DNA of 64,000 bases from Gloeophyllum trabeum ATCC 11539 (taxonomy: Eukaryota; Basidiomycota; Agaricomycetes; Gloeophyllales; Gloeophyllaceae). The stretch is taken from assembly GCF_000344685.1 (NCBI RefSeq), contig NW_006920427.1, positions 396,548-460,547 of the forward strand, in the 5' to 3' direction. The notes beneath the pieces are model-generated. The model was not told the DNA's origin, did no database searches, and was given only the letters and a program-made list of their open reading frames with translations. Each line of letters opens with the position of its first letter. The first letter of the stretch is position 1. The position numbers and the translations under genes are program-made. Below are positions 46,088 to 55,917 of this stretch, piece by piece.

Positions 46088-48899
46088 ATGACGTTCAATA
46101 TGAGGCGTTCAAGAGCAGATGCTGCGATCTCTACCACGGCGGATCTCTTGAGTAAATTGAAGGATCTGTCGGATGCTGTACCCGTCCCATATGTCAAGAT
46201 GGCTTTCTCGGCGGCGTCTGCTATCTTCGATATGCTAGATGTGAGTCGGAGTGCGAGGATCATATAACTAGCCTGATGTTCCGCAGACTATGAGCGGAAA
46301 TAAAGGAGAATGCGCGCGTCTGAAGAAACAAATCGAGGATATGATCCAGATGCTCCTCGATCTGTCCCCGCTGACCGTGTGCATCTTGAGCACTTCCACC
46401 AAATCTCATAGAATCATAGATGAGCTACAATCGTGAGTATTGCAAAGGCTCTGTTGGAAGTCTCACCTGGAGCGGGATGTCCAGGACGCTGTTACACGTT
46501 CAGAAGTGTCTGAAGAAGATAACGGGACGCAATGCTTTCACCAAATTCGCGCTGTCAAAGAGTATCGCGAAGGATCTCAGCGACTGCCGTGAAGATATCC
46601 AAGATGTCATCGCCAAGATGCAGGTAGGACAAGTGGCATTCTAGCGATCCACGCTTACCGCAATGGAGGTTTACGTGACTAGCAAACAATACCTGGAGTA
46701 CGGGGAGCACGCCGCTGGTGTAAAACGGGTTGGAGTAAGGATACAGCACAGCTTTCAAATACCAGTTTGACTGACCTGAACACAGCTGAGCGATATTCAG
46801 CGCCACCGCGTATCGCGTTCGGGTGAATATGAGGACGTAACCGTCTATGACTCAAGAAAGGCTGTCATGAAAGTGTACTCCCAGCAGGACATGGTATGCG
46901 ACAGTAACGTCTTCGAGCAGAAAGGGTCTGATGGCAGCCAGTTTGTCGAGGACTTGAAGTTTTATCTTGACAACAAGTAATCCACCCAGAAACACATCTT
47001 GGATCAAAGTTTAATCATCTTTCATCTTAGAGAGGCGTACCTCCTTCAAGTGTTTGGATATTCCGAATTCTCAGAGAAGGCACAATGGATGCTTCTTTTC
47101 CATGGTGTGTCTGTGTTTCTACCATGTTTCCGACTGGAACTGTGATACCTGATAGATCCCGGAGCACCTGCTCAAGCATACATAGCTGAGACGTATCGCA
47201 GAGAATCCCCGCGGGAGTCGACCTTAAAGACTCTGGCCATGGTCCGTAAGCCGACCTTGGCTATCTTATTCCATCATGATGAATGCTGACTTTGAGTATA
47301 AGATGACTGAGCTACTGGTCCGTATAACATCGCTGTAAACCAGGTCTGGTGTTTCAACGACGGCTGCGCAGCAATCGGCTCAACATGTCTTGAAGAATGG
47401 TTCCGGCGGCTGTATCTTTGATGTCAGTTCCGTCTATGATGCTGCCTTTTACTATCCTGATGACTGCACATTAACAGACGGCTCAGGTTCGATACCATAC
47501 ATCTCATGGTAGCATAGTCCTTGCAGACTGGAACCCGTCGAGAGCCTACCCCAAGGACTCCTCTTCGGAAGTGAAGACAGTCGTCTTGTGGGATTCCTTT
47601 GTGAAGCTCATGACCGAGGTATGATCATCGACGCGTCTCGAAGCACTGTGTACTGATGATTCGAGCTCTGAAGTCGTTGACAGGCGATCCGTTACAGCCG
47701 ACTCATGTACACGGAGAGTATAGTACGTAGTCTCGTACTCATTGTTTGCTCTACAACGATGATATGTTCCTAGGCAAGACTGGTGCATATGTCAGCCGCG
47801 CCGTCAAGCACTTTGTGCATCTGCTGTGGAATTACCGGTACCAGTATAAGACAGCCGACATCGACGGACTCTTCCGACAGCTCATCGAGGCTGTCAATCA
47901 GCTTCGTCGTTCTGTCGAGGATTCGCCAGATTCGGGAGGGGTCAACCCTCTTCTCCTCGCCCTTCTGCAGTACCAGCCCCTGTCGGCGTCGGTATGCAGC
48001 ATGTGGGATATATATGATGATGTGGATATCGAACCGGGTGATGTCGGGTACATGTATCGTGACAAGGAGAGCAAGAAGCTGGCCTTCCAACGGATCACTA
48101 CGCTCCAAACGCTGGTGGAGGAAGATCCGACCATGGATAAGCGAGTGATCGCTCAAGTTAAGAGACAGCAGGCGCCTCTCCTGTACTTTCCGGACGCAGA
48201 TCCAAGTCCTTGGGATTCCGTAGAATTATCGGACGGACTGACACGGTAATGTACTTGCCACGATTTATTTACTTTTTGACTTAAACACCCATAAGCTATA
48301 CCCTCCGCCTACGGGATTGCACCTACACCCGGAAGGTTGGTGTGAAGCTGGGCACAGATCGCGCTAGCCTAAACACCCGGTTTGACTATCCTTGGTCTAC
48401 TGTACTTCTCATGGCGGAGCGACTACAGCAGTACGCTGATCAGTATAAGATCCACGTATCTGATATAATGCTGAGTGAGATCTATCCCACATATCCGTTC
48501 GACTTTCTCTGACGGGTAATATAGTATTCAACCGCGGCCGTGCAGAGCGTTATTCTCATATAACATTTGCTGAGAGCCACCAATACATCAATGGCTTGTG
48601 TCAGGCAGCAGAGAAGGCTGGGTTCCACAACGATCTGCTCTATTACTTTGACACCCCCAATGTCTCCCATGGGCAACTGGAAGGTTACTGGTCCATCGAT
48701 CCCGAGCCAGGACACCCTTTATGGCCGCCATCACTTGATGAAAGTGGAACGCCCTGGGGTTGGGAACACGCCGAACCTGGCCTAGGGCTCAATGTAGAGG
48801 TGTCACGGTACGTATATCGTGGAGATATCGGTGGCAGTTTCCGTTGACGGTTACTGCAGGAAAGGAACACGCATGCGAATGCGTTATTTGCATCTCTGA
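46088..48899 (+). CDS. MLKL-NTD-like helical domain protein with kinase-like segment
   Basis: The N-terminal exons are firm: 46088-46240, 46287-46432, 46485-46623, 46786-46976, 47031-47104 and from 47156. They encode LLSKLKDLSDAVPVPYVKMAFSAASAIFDML, then a Lys/Glu/Asp-rich pair of helices (ECARLKKQIEDMIQMLLDL; IAKDLSDCREDIQDVIAKM). The P-V-P-Y-V-K motif followed by the helical bundle is typical of Agaricomycete proteins annotated as MLKL N-terminal-like four-helix domains. The next part (TVYDSRKAVMKVY; QFVEDLKFYL; LLQVFGYSEF) resembles the first lobe of a protein kinase. Exon borders between about 47250 and 47760 were not resolved. Later exons (from 47774; 48298 onward; 48532 onward) encode a long C-terminal region with DCTYTRKVGVKLGTDR and FHNDLLYYFDTPNVSHG, ending TRMRMRYLHL. 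If correct, it combines an MLKL-like executioner fold with a kinase-like module. Confidence 0.6.
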
Positions 48900-49112
48900 C
48901 TTCCGTCTTGACATATTCTTAACACAAACGTACACACTAGTACTCTTGTATTGCAAGGATCTTTCTTTGAGGCTGAAGAAATAGGCAGGTCACGGTGTGG
49001 CAGTTAGCCCTAAATAGGAAGGTGCCGTTGCCAGAAGCTCAGACTTCATCTACATTCAGACGTGTTGTCAGATAGGGCGCAACGGGCTAGAAGCCTTGCG
49101 TTCAAGCTTGCC

Positions 49113-50192
49113 ATGTCCCCTGCTTTAGCATCGATAGTGGACAAATGTATCCGTGGGGCATCTATTTCTGCTATAGCATTCATATCTTTCAATTTTCTTG
49201 TGGGATTCGAGCAGACTTTCAATATATCTTCACTTCACCTGACCGGGTATCTGCTTAGTATTCTGTGAGTCGAACGTCAGACTACTGGCATATATGTGAC
49301 TGCTCAGCAATTTTTCCTCAGGTTCGCGTTGCACGCGTCTGTAACGGGCACGGCGGTTGCGAGGACCGCGCTCGAACACCTAGGACCAGAACGCGCGGCG
49401 AACGAGGCGCAGACGGACAAGGATGAACAGGAAGGTGTCAATTACTGGCCACACGGGGCCACGAAAGGGCTACACCTTTACAGTGCTCGCTAAGCGACCA
49501 GGCAGACGATATGACACAAGATACGCCACCCTCACCAGACTCCGGATCGGACGAGGCGGTGCGCGAGTTGCGAGGCATCGCCGCCGCAGGATTGGGATTC
49601 AAGAATATCGATAGTGTGACGGCCGATGATATACGAGCAACTCGCGCGGCCCGGACCGCCTTGAGGGCTAAACAAAATCCTGTACCCCCTCTCACTGCCA
49701 TTCAGCAAGAGATTGCCGAGGGCGAAGTTCTGTACGCGTCAGGACTCCGCAAAATGATTAAACTAAAGAGCAGTCGCGTTCTCAAGCACGGCATTGATGC
49801 TCAAGTAGCGGCTGCGGAGGTTGCTGCTATGAAGCTCATTTCCGAGCATACCACGGTGCCCATCCCTGTAAATCCAGAACACATTGTCGACGCCGGCCGG
49901 AGCTACGTGGCTACGGATTATGCGGAAGAACAGGTTCTTTCCAAAGTCTGGGAACACCTGCGCGACGATGAGAAGGTCACAATCCTTGGTGAACTCAAAA
50001 CATACGTCAACCCACTCCGATCGCTGGAGCCGCGGCCGCCTGGTTACATTGGATCCCTCAACCGTGATCAATGATGGGACTGCAGAATGCTTGCCTTTGC
50101 CTGCGGGCCCTTCGACTCGGAGGCTCAAATGAATGATCATTTGGTGTCCGTCCTGACGCACATAGCCTTTTGCAGGAAGTTTCTACGACGGA
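49113..50192 (+). pseudogene. APH-like kinase, copy 1, truncated and with a nonsense codon
   Basis: It matches copy 2 closely from the membrane segments (FISFNFLVGF) through GVRE/AVRELRGIAAAGLGF, the EIAEGEVLYASGLRKMIKLKS strand and PGYIGSLNRDQ. Then TGA at 50072-50074 replaces the TGC of copy 2. The similarity continues past the stop (DCRMLAFACGPFDSEAQMNDHLVSVL) to about 50191. There it ends just before the catalytic HxDxxxxN loop and switches to a fragment of the upstream MLKL-like gene. A clean second splice could not be found. The copy therefore lacks the catalytic loop and metal-binding Asp and cannot be an active phosphotransferase. Confidence 0.8.
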
Positions 50193-50515
50193 GCACGCTG
50201 ATCAGTATAGGATTCACATATCCCATATCATGCTGAGCGAGATTCGAGTCGTTCATGAAAGCCACCAGATTATGGAAGATATGTTTCAAGCAGTGACGAT
50301 GACGGGGTTCTATGGCGACTTCCTCTATTACCACACTTCCAACGTCTCTCATGAGCTAGTAGAAGGCTACTGATCTATTTTTCATAGAGAGTCTACTCTT
50401 GGGCTAAATGTGGAGGTCTCGTGGTGCGTTCATCTACGTAAATAGCCTCGTCCTGAACTGACGTTGATCATAGCCAAGGAACGCATGCGCGAATGCGTTA
50501 CTTGCATATGTGACT
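50193..50515 (+). pseudogene. Fragment of the MLKL-NTD-like gene's C-terminal region
   Basis: From GCTGATCAGTATA the sequence parallels 48433-48899. It encodes QYRIHISHIMLSE, then ESHQIMEDMFQAV, FYGDFLYYHTSNVSHELVEGY and a stop, then LGLNVEVSW, and ends in an echo of GGAACGCATGCG-AATGCGTTA. It lacks part of the source gene, including one intron, and carries an in-frame stop. It has no start of its own and is joined directly to the truncated kinase copy. Confidence 0.8.
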
Positions 50516-50800
50516 TGGATCTAGACTTGCAACATAGCTTGTGTACAGATCCAGCATCGCATAGCCTTGGCAGAAAACGTCGGTAAGCTTAAGTGCAAGG
50601 AGTACATGGAACTTTCTGTCTGTACACAGTACCGGAAGTCAGAGTAACTGAATTTGTGAGATAGTGACGGAACACAAATACAACAAGGAAGCTTTCTTTG
50701 TGCTAACTCGGCGATGAAGCGCTTGTGTGGCATCCGGTCGACTATTCTGAACCATGGATTAGTAATTCGGTGGCGATGCGTCTGAGTGAAACTAAATACC

Positions 50801-51209
50801 TCATCGACGTGCATTCCGCAGGAGCTGGGTCAAGGTACCTGCCGCCCCTTCATCGCAAATCCCGAGATCCTCGAGCCTGCGAACCACGGCGGTGATGTAG
50901 GATTGGCAGTTCCAGTCGTCACGTCTGTTGTCGACAGAGACCTTGCGCTTGATGCATCCGACGAGGTCGTCAACTTTATCCGCATCTACCTGGCCGACCT
51001 CTACCATCGCGAGGAAGCTGCTCGAACTTGCCGGATTCCGATGCGGGGTAACCTTGACTTCCCAATGGCGAGGAAACCCGTCTACTTCGACAGGCGTCCC
51101 ATACAACATTGATTCATCCTCTGCAATCCAAAGAACCCAATGGTTCCTGGCGTCCCTCTGGCTCGCCTGGAATTCCACGACGTAGATATAGGACTGCGGG
51201 CTCGACGAC
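50801..51209 (-). CDS. Small basidiomycete-type protein with NCQ motif (5' end unresolved)
   Basis: The last exon (51209-50801) encodes about 136 residues after an ATTACAG acceptor. It reads SYIYVVEFQASQRDARNHWVLWIAEDESMLYGTPVEV, then WEVKVTPHRNP, and near the end DDWNCQSYITAVVRRLEDLGI. The order 'hydrophobic strand with HW, GT near the start, then NCQxWI/YI...L..L' recalls a loosely defined family of short (130-200 aa) proteins common in basidiomycete genomes. Its NC...H pairs have been likened to papain-like folds, but this is only an impression. The first exon is not resolved. A TATAAAG at about 51324-51330 on the same strand and an ATG nearby suggest the start lies within 120 bp upstream. 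Confidence 0.5.
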
Positions 51210-51329
51210 CTGTAATTATGTTATCAGGCGGATAAAATGATAGGGAAAGGTATGGAGACCCATTCAGACATCTGAAGACAAGGTATCAGCTAATGCTATC
51301 GTACCAAGGACTGAGAATGCTACTTTATA

Positions 51330-52439
51330 CTCCATGGCGCCGGGGCGAGTATCGCGAGATAGCTGTTCAAAATAGGACTGATATGAAACAGTACGAATCA
51401 TGGTCGGTCGCGCCAACGAGTCATTACCATTAGTGTGGGACAGGCATCAGGAAGAGTGGGAGTAAGAACAAAGCCTTTCGTCAGAATTATCCAGCTCGGG
51501 CATAGCGGCGACCTCACCTTCCTCTACCGCGAGTTCTTGGGATATAGCACATGTTTGTCTGAAGGGTCAGAACACCACCCAGAGGAGATGTCCGTTGCTG
51601 TGCGGGATGTGTTCCGACTCGATAGTAGCCCAATACCACTTCTCTGGCGATAGAATCCGCGAGAATGCAATACCCTGGCGCTCTGCATTCTCCATGCTTG
51701 GGGTGTTATCCCTCCATGCACAGGGAGTCACCGCCGCGTGCTCCTTACGGATGCTGGCCCAGCATAGCATATCATAACTGAAACAGACCATATCTCAGTC
51801 CAGCTAGAGGCACGGACGAGATTCCCGCTTGAATATGCAGCGTAGCCTGAGTATAGCGTCCATATCAGCACTGCCAAATTTTTCCAGATAGGCAGCGGTG
51901 GTCCGAGGAGCCCGAGTAGAAGTCAGAAGGATGTCAAGCGAACCGTATAATGCCTTGGAGGGATTAGTAAGCAGTTTCAGAGCGGGTGAAGGCCCCAGGC
52001 CTGGTGCGGGAGCCGCAGCGAGTGCTTCTCAATGCTAAGGAAGCTGTACACCTATCCGGAAAGTCACCAGATTAGTTGGATAACAATCGTTCGAGTCATA
52101 AGAACCCACTCAGTGGGAGTCGTGCTGGAATCCCAACCTAGGCTTGGAAAATATTTGACGGCAGCTCTTCAGCTATCTACATGCGGAACGGTCTTGCGTA
52201 AAGCAACTTGGGATCGCCGATAGATCATACGTCCATGCTTAAGAAGGCCGTCTTCGCGGCTCCGGACTTGTGTGCGAGGTACAGGATTCGGCTTGTACGG
52301 AAGTTATTCCCGAATAGGAAGGTGTTCAAGTTGAACCACGAAGAGGTCAAACGTTCGCTGTCAGCGTGCTTGCACTTTCAGAGCTTCCAAGATTACCAAC
52401 GAGGCGTACGCCTGATCTCAGTGCTTGCTGCTACTAGTC
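51330..52439. other. Stretch upstream of APH-like kinase copy 2
   Basis: No supported gene. An open frame at 52208-52480 (APDLCARYRIRLVRKLFPNRKVFKLN) is not recognised; it could be leader sequence or an upstream exon of kinase copy 2, but no splice supports this. Confidence 0.35.
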
Positions 52440-53863
52440 ATGTTCCCCGACATAGCATGGATATTGGACAGATGCCGTGACGTGTCCGAATGCAAGACGC
52501 GTGGAGCAGCGTCGATGTCCGCCTTAGTTTTCGTGTCTCTGCATGTTCTTGCAGGACTGTTTCAGATCTTCCACTTTTTTTCTTGGTATTCATCGGGTTT
52601 TTCACTTATTGCTTTGTGAGTCAGGCTTCGAATTGTCTATAGTTGTGCTGAACGGTCTTGTCCTAGGTTCGCCTCGTACGCATCCCTCGTGATGCTGGGT
52701 TTGTGGAGATGTTATGAGTCCATGTCCTTTCTACATTGCGAGAGGCTGCGCAATCACCCTCCTGAACGTCTCCATCAGGTATGGGACTGGTCCATGGATT
52801 CTCCTTTGTATTGACATCGTTGCTGTATGGGACCGTCCAGGACCCGCCACACCTCCACGCCACACGCGGCCGCAGAGGCGCCCCATCTTCGCTGTACTTG
52901 CCCAGCGACGATGCAGGCGATACGACACAAGATACATCACCCTCAGCGAGCCTCCTATCGGACGAGGGGGTGCGCGAAATGCGAGCTATCGCCGCGGCGG
53001 GATTGGGATTCAAGGATATCAACAATGTCACAGTTCATGAAGTACGAGCAGCTCGTGCGGCCCGCGCAGCCTTGAGGGCCAAACAAAATCCTGCACCTCC
53101 TGCCACTGCTCTCCAACAAGAGATTGCGGAGGGCGAAGTCTTGTACGCATCAGGACTCCGCAAAATGATTAAACTAAAGAGTGACCGGGTCCTCAAGCAC
53201 GGCATTGATGCCCAAGTAGCGGCCGCGGAGGTTGCTGCCATGAAGTTTATTGCGGAGCATACTACGGTTCCCATCCCTGGAAATCCAGAACACATTGTCG
53301 ACGCCGGCCGGAGCTATGTGGCTACGGATCATGTGGAAGGACAGGTTCTCTCCAAAGTCTGGGAACACCTGCGCGACGATGAGAAGGCCACAATCCTCGG
53401 TGAACTCAAAGCATACGTCAACCAACTCCGATCGCTCGAGTCGCCTGGTTACATCGGATCCCTCAACCGCGACCAATGCTGGGACTGCAGAATGTTTGCC
53501 TTTGCCTGCGGCCCCTTCGACTCGGAGGCTCAAATGAATGATCATTTGGTGTCCGTCCTGACACACGTAGCTTCGCCTTTTTGCCGGAAGTTCCTAAGAC
53601 GGATGATGCGGGAGGATCACAAGATTGTCTTCACCCATGCCGACCTCCATTGGAGGAATATCATCGTAAAGGACGGTCACGTCGCTGCTATCCTAGACTG
53701 GGAGATGGCAGGATGGTACCCCGAATACTGGGAATATTGCAAAGCGCTGTACAACGAGAGATTCGAGACGGAGTGGTGCACGCGGGTACAGGATTTCCTC
53801 GAACCTTATCATTATGAATATGCGGTGGATAGATTGCTGCGCGCAATGAGTCCAGTGTGGTAG
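52440..53863 (+). CDS. Membrane-anchored APH-like phosphotransferase, copy 2
   Basis: Three exons close exactly to 436 aa: 52440-52615, 52667-52778 and 52841-53863. Two hydrophobic helices lie near residues 26-75 (LVFVSLHVLAGLFQIF; SLIALFASYASLVMLGLW). A linker rich in Ser/Asp/Arg leads to the kinase fold. There, EIAEGEVLYASGLRKMIKL holds the first strands, PIPGNPEHIV and SYVATDHVEGQVLSKVW form the hinge region, and HADLHWRN (His362, Asp364, Asn369) is the catalytic loop. LDWEMAGWYP (Asp382) is the metal-binding motif. This is the Phosphotransferase_APH layout, widely expanded in fungi. Substrates are unknown and usually not antibiotics. The membrane anchor is unusual for the family. It is almost identical to copy 1 through residue 340, so copy 1 is a recent dead duplicate. 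Confidence 0.85.
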
Positions 53864-54520
53864 TGCAGTAGTACCGACACGTTTATACTGTTTGTGTCAC
53901 TTTATAATTATTTTCCTACCAGCAAGTCTCTCAATGTTGACACATGGCACATGGGCTGCAATACTATTAGTCGTCATCGAAGGTTCACACTGACGTTAGG
54001 GCCTGAAAACGAGTTCGAAGTGGTCGAATGCAGGTCGGCGAAGGATATTGTGTCTAGATGCTCTAGGCACAGGAATTATATCCAGCTTCCCTGGTAATAC
54101 GTGTTCAGTAAATAAAAGGCCAGGTTTCGTGAGATAAGGATCACATTAGTCAAATAAAAGCAGCTCAGCTCGTCTATGTAGGAAATGACCGATATGTAGT
54201 GAACAAGCGGGCGAGGGTGTTTGACCTCACGAGATGTATGATGCACAAGGACGCCACCAGATACTCGTCGTATGGCAAAATATCATCCTCTCGCGCGTTC
54301 CGTTGCGTTACATGTGCATGAGGCGCATCCTGGACGTTCTACTCATGGGATGCAAGAAAATGAGATGAAGCCGCGGCTGTCACGAAGCAGTGAACACGGG
54401 AGCAAACCTAACTAGGAAGTTGTTGCAACGACGCTGTCGACGAGACGTCGTCGTCCTTCAAAGCTCTGAGGGCCGCCGAAACGTCGTCGTCGCGCCCCTG
54501 ACTCTATCAGTGCCACCTCG
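53864..54520. other. Intergenic stretch between APH-like copies 2 and 3
   Basis: No gene seen. A CTAGGAAG-type string near 54413 resembles strings upstream of copies 1 (near 49014) and 2 (near 52312), perhaps a relic of a shared 5' leader. Confidence 0.4.
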
Positions 54521-55917
54521 ATGTTGCCTCTGTTGTCTGGAACGGAGACCGTGTCTCAAATCCATCGGTGGTTCCCGGGCCTGCGGAACTATGCATTTTT
54601 CAAAGACAACATTCATCGTGTGGCGTCGATCTCTATCCTAGCCATCATACCTTTCCATTTCTTTGCTGGATGTATCACGGTATTTCGATGGTTTTCAATG
54701 CTTTCATCGGGGGTTCTGCCAGTCGTGCTGTAAGTAGATCCCCAATAACCTTGTATAGCCGCTCAGTGGATATCGTCACCAGGTTCGTTTTGTACATCAG
54801 TGTGTCAATGCTGGGTATAAGGAGGTATTATGAGCGTGTACTATCCCGGACACTCACAAAGATTAGTTCACGGGACGGGCGAGACGTGAGTTGATTTCCC
54901 TGTTCATTTTGATTTGCGACCGTGACGCGTTTGTTTCAGAGGACCAGCGTTGCCTCTCAATGCCTCCACAAATCTCACGATGACGAGAAATCCGTATCCT
55001 CACCGCCTTTACAAAGTTCTGAGGAGGGCGACGTGATTGAAGAACTGTCACCCTCCGCGCGGACCCGCAGGGATGCTGCACGACGCAAGATGCGAGCAAT
55101 GATGGCAGACTCGCAGGCTCAGTCAAGCGGCAGGGAGAGCATAGATTCATCCGCCACTCTTCTCCAACAGCAGATTGCAGAGGGCGAAGTTCTACAGGCG
55201 ATCGCATTACGCAAAACTATCAAGCTGAAGAATGGTCGCATCCTCAGGTGTGGCACTGCGTCGCACGCAGCAGCCACAGAGGTTGCCGTTATGAAGTTCA
55301 TCGCAGAAAACACGACTGTCCCCATCCCTGGTAACCCTGAATATATCATTGATGTGGGCCGGAGCTACGTCGTACGGGACTATGTGGAAGGTCAAGTCCT
55401 CTCCAAAGCTTGGGACCATCTGCAAGAACATGAGAAGGCAATGATCATAGCGGAACTGAAAGGTTATGTAAACCAGCTCCGGGCACTCAAGCCTCCTGGT
55501 TACATCGGATCCCTCGACCGAGGCCGCTGCCGGGACTGCAGAATGTTCAGCATGTCCTGTGGGCCTTTCGATAACGAAGCTCAGTTTAACAACCACCTGG
55601 TCTCGGTCTTAAGGACGCACTTAGCTTCTCCCATCTATCGGATGTTCTTGACAAGGATGATGCGGGAGGATCACAAGATTGTCTTCACTCATGCTGACCT
55701 TCACTGGAACAATATCATCGTCAAGGATGGCCACGTCGCAGCCATTGTGGACTGGGAGATGGCAGGATGGTATCCTGAATACTGGGAATACTGCAAAGCG
55801 CTGTACAACGAGAAATTTGACACGGACTGGTGTATGCGGGTTCGGGATTTCCTAGAGCCTTATGATTATGAATATGCTGTTGACAAGCTGCTGCTTGCAC
55901 TAAGTCCAGCATGGTAG
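54521..55917 (+). CDS. Membrane-anchored APH-like phosphotransferase, copy 3
   Basis: Three exons close exactly to 429 aa: 54521-54729, 54783-54885 and 54940-55917. Intron positions and phases equal those of copy 2. Hydrophobic helices near residues 35-80 (ISILAIIPFHFFAGCITVF; FVLYISVSMLGI) mirror the anchors of copy 2. The kinase domain begins at about residue 165 (QIAEGEVLQAIALRKTIKLKN). It has HADLHWNN (His355, Asp357, Asn362) and VDWEMAGWYPEYWEYCKALYNE (Asp375), so catalysis appears possible. It is more diverged from copies 1 and 2 than they are from each other, mainly in the N terminus and linker. All three copies lie head to tail within 7 kb. Confidence 0.85.

Noticed and set aside
52208..52439. 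Open frame with RYRIRLVRKLFPNRKVFKLN as an upstream exon of kinase copy 2
   Set aside because: No donor/acceptor pair joins it in frame with the ATG at 52440, and copy 3 has no counterpart.
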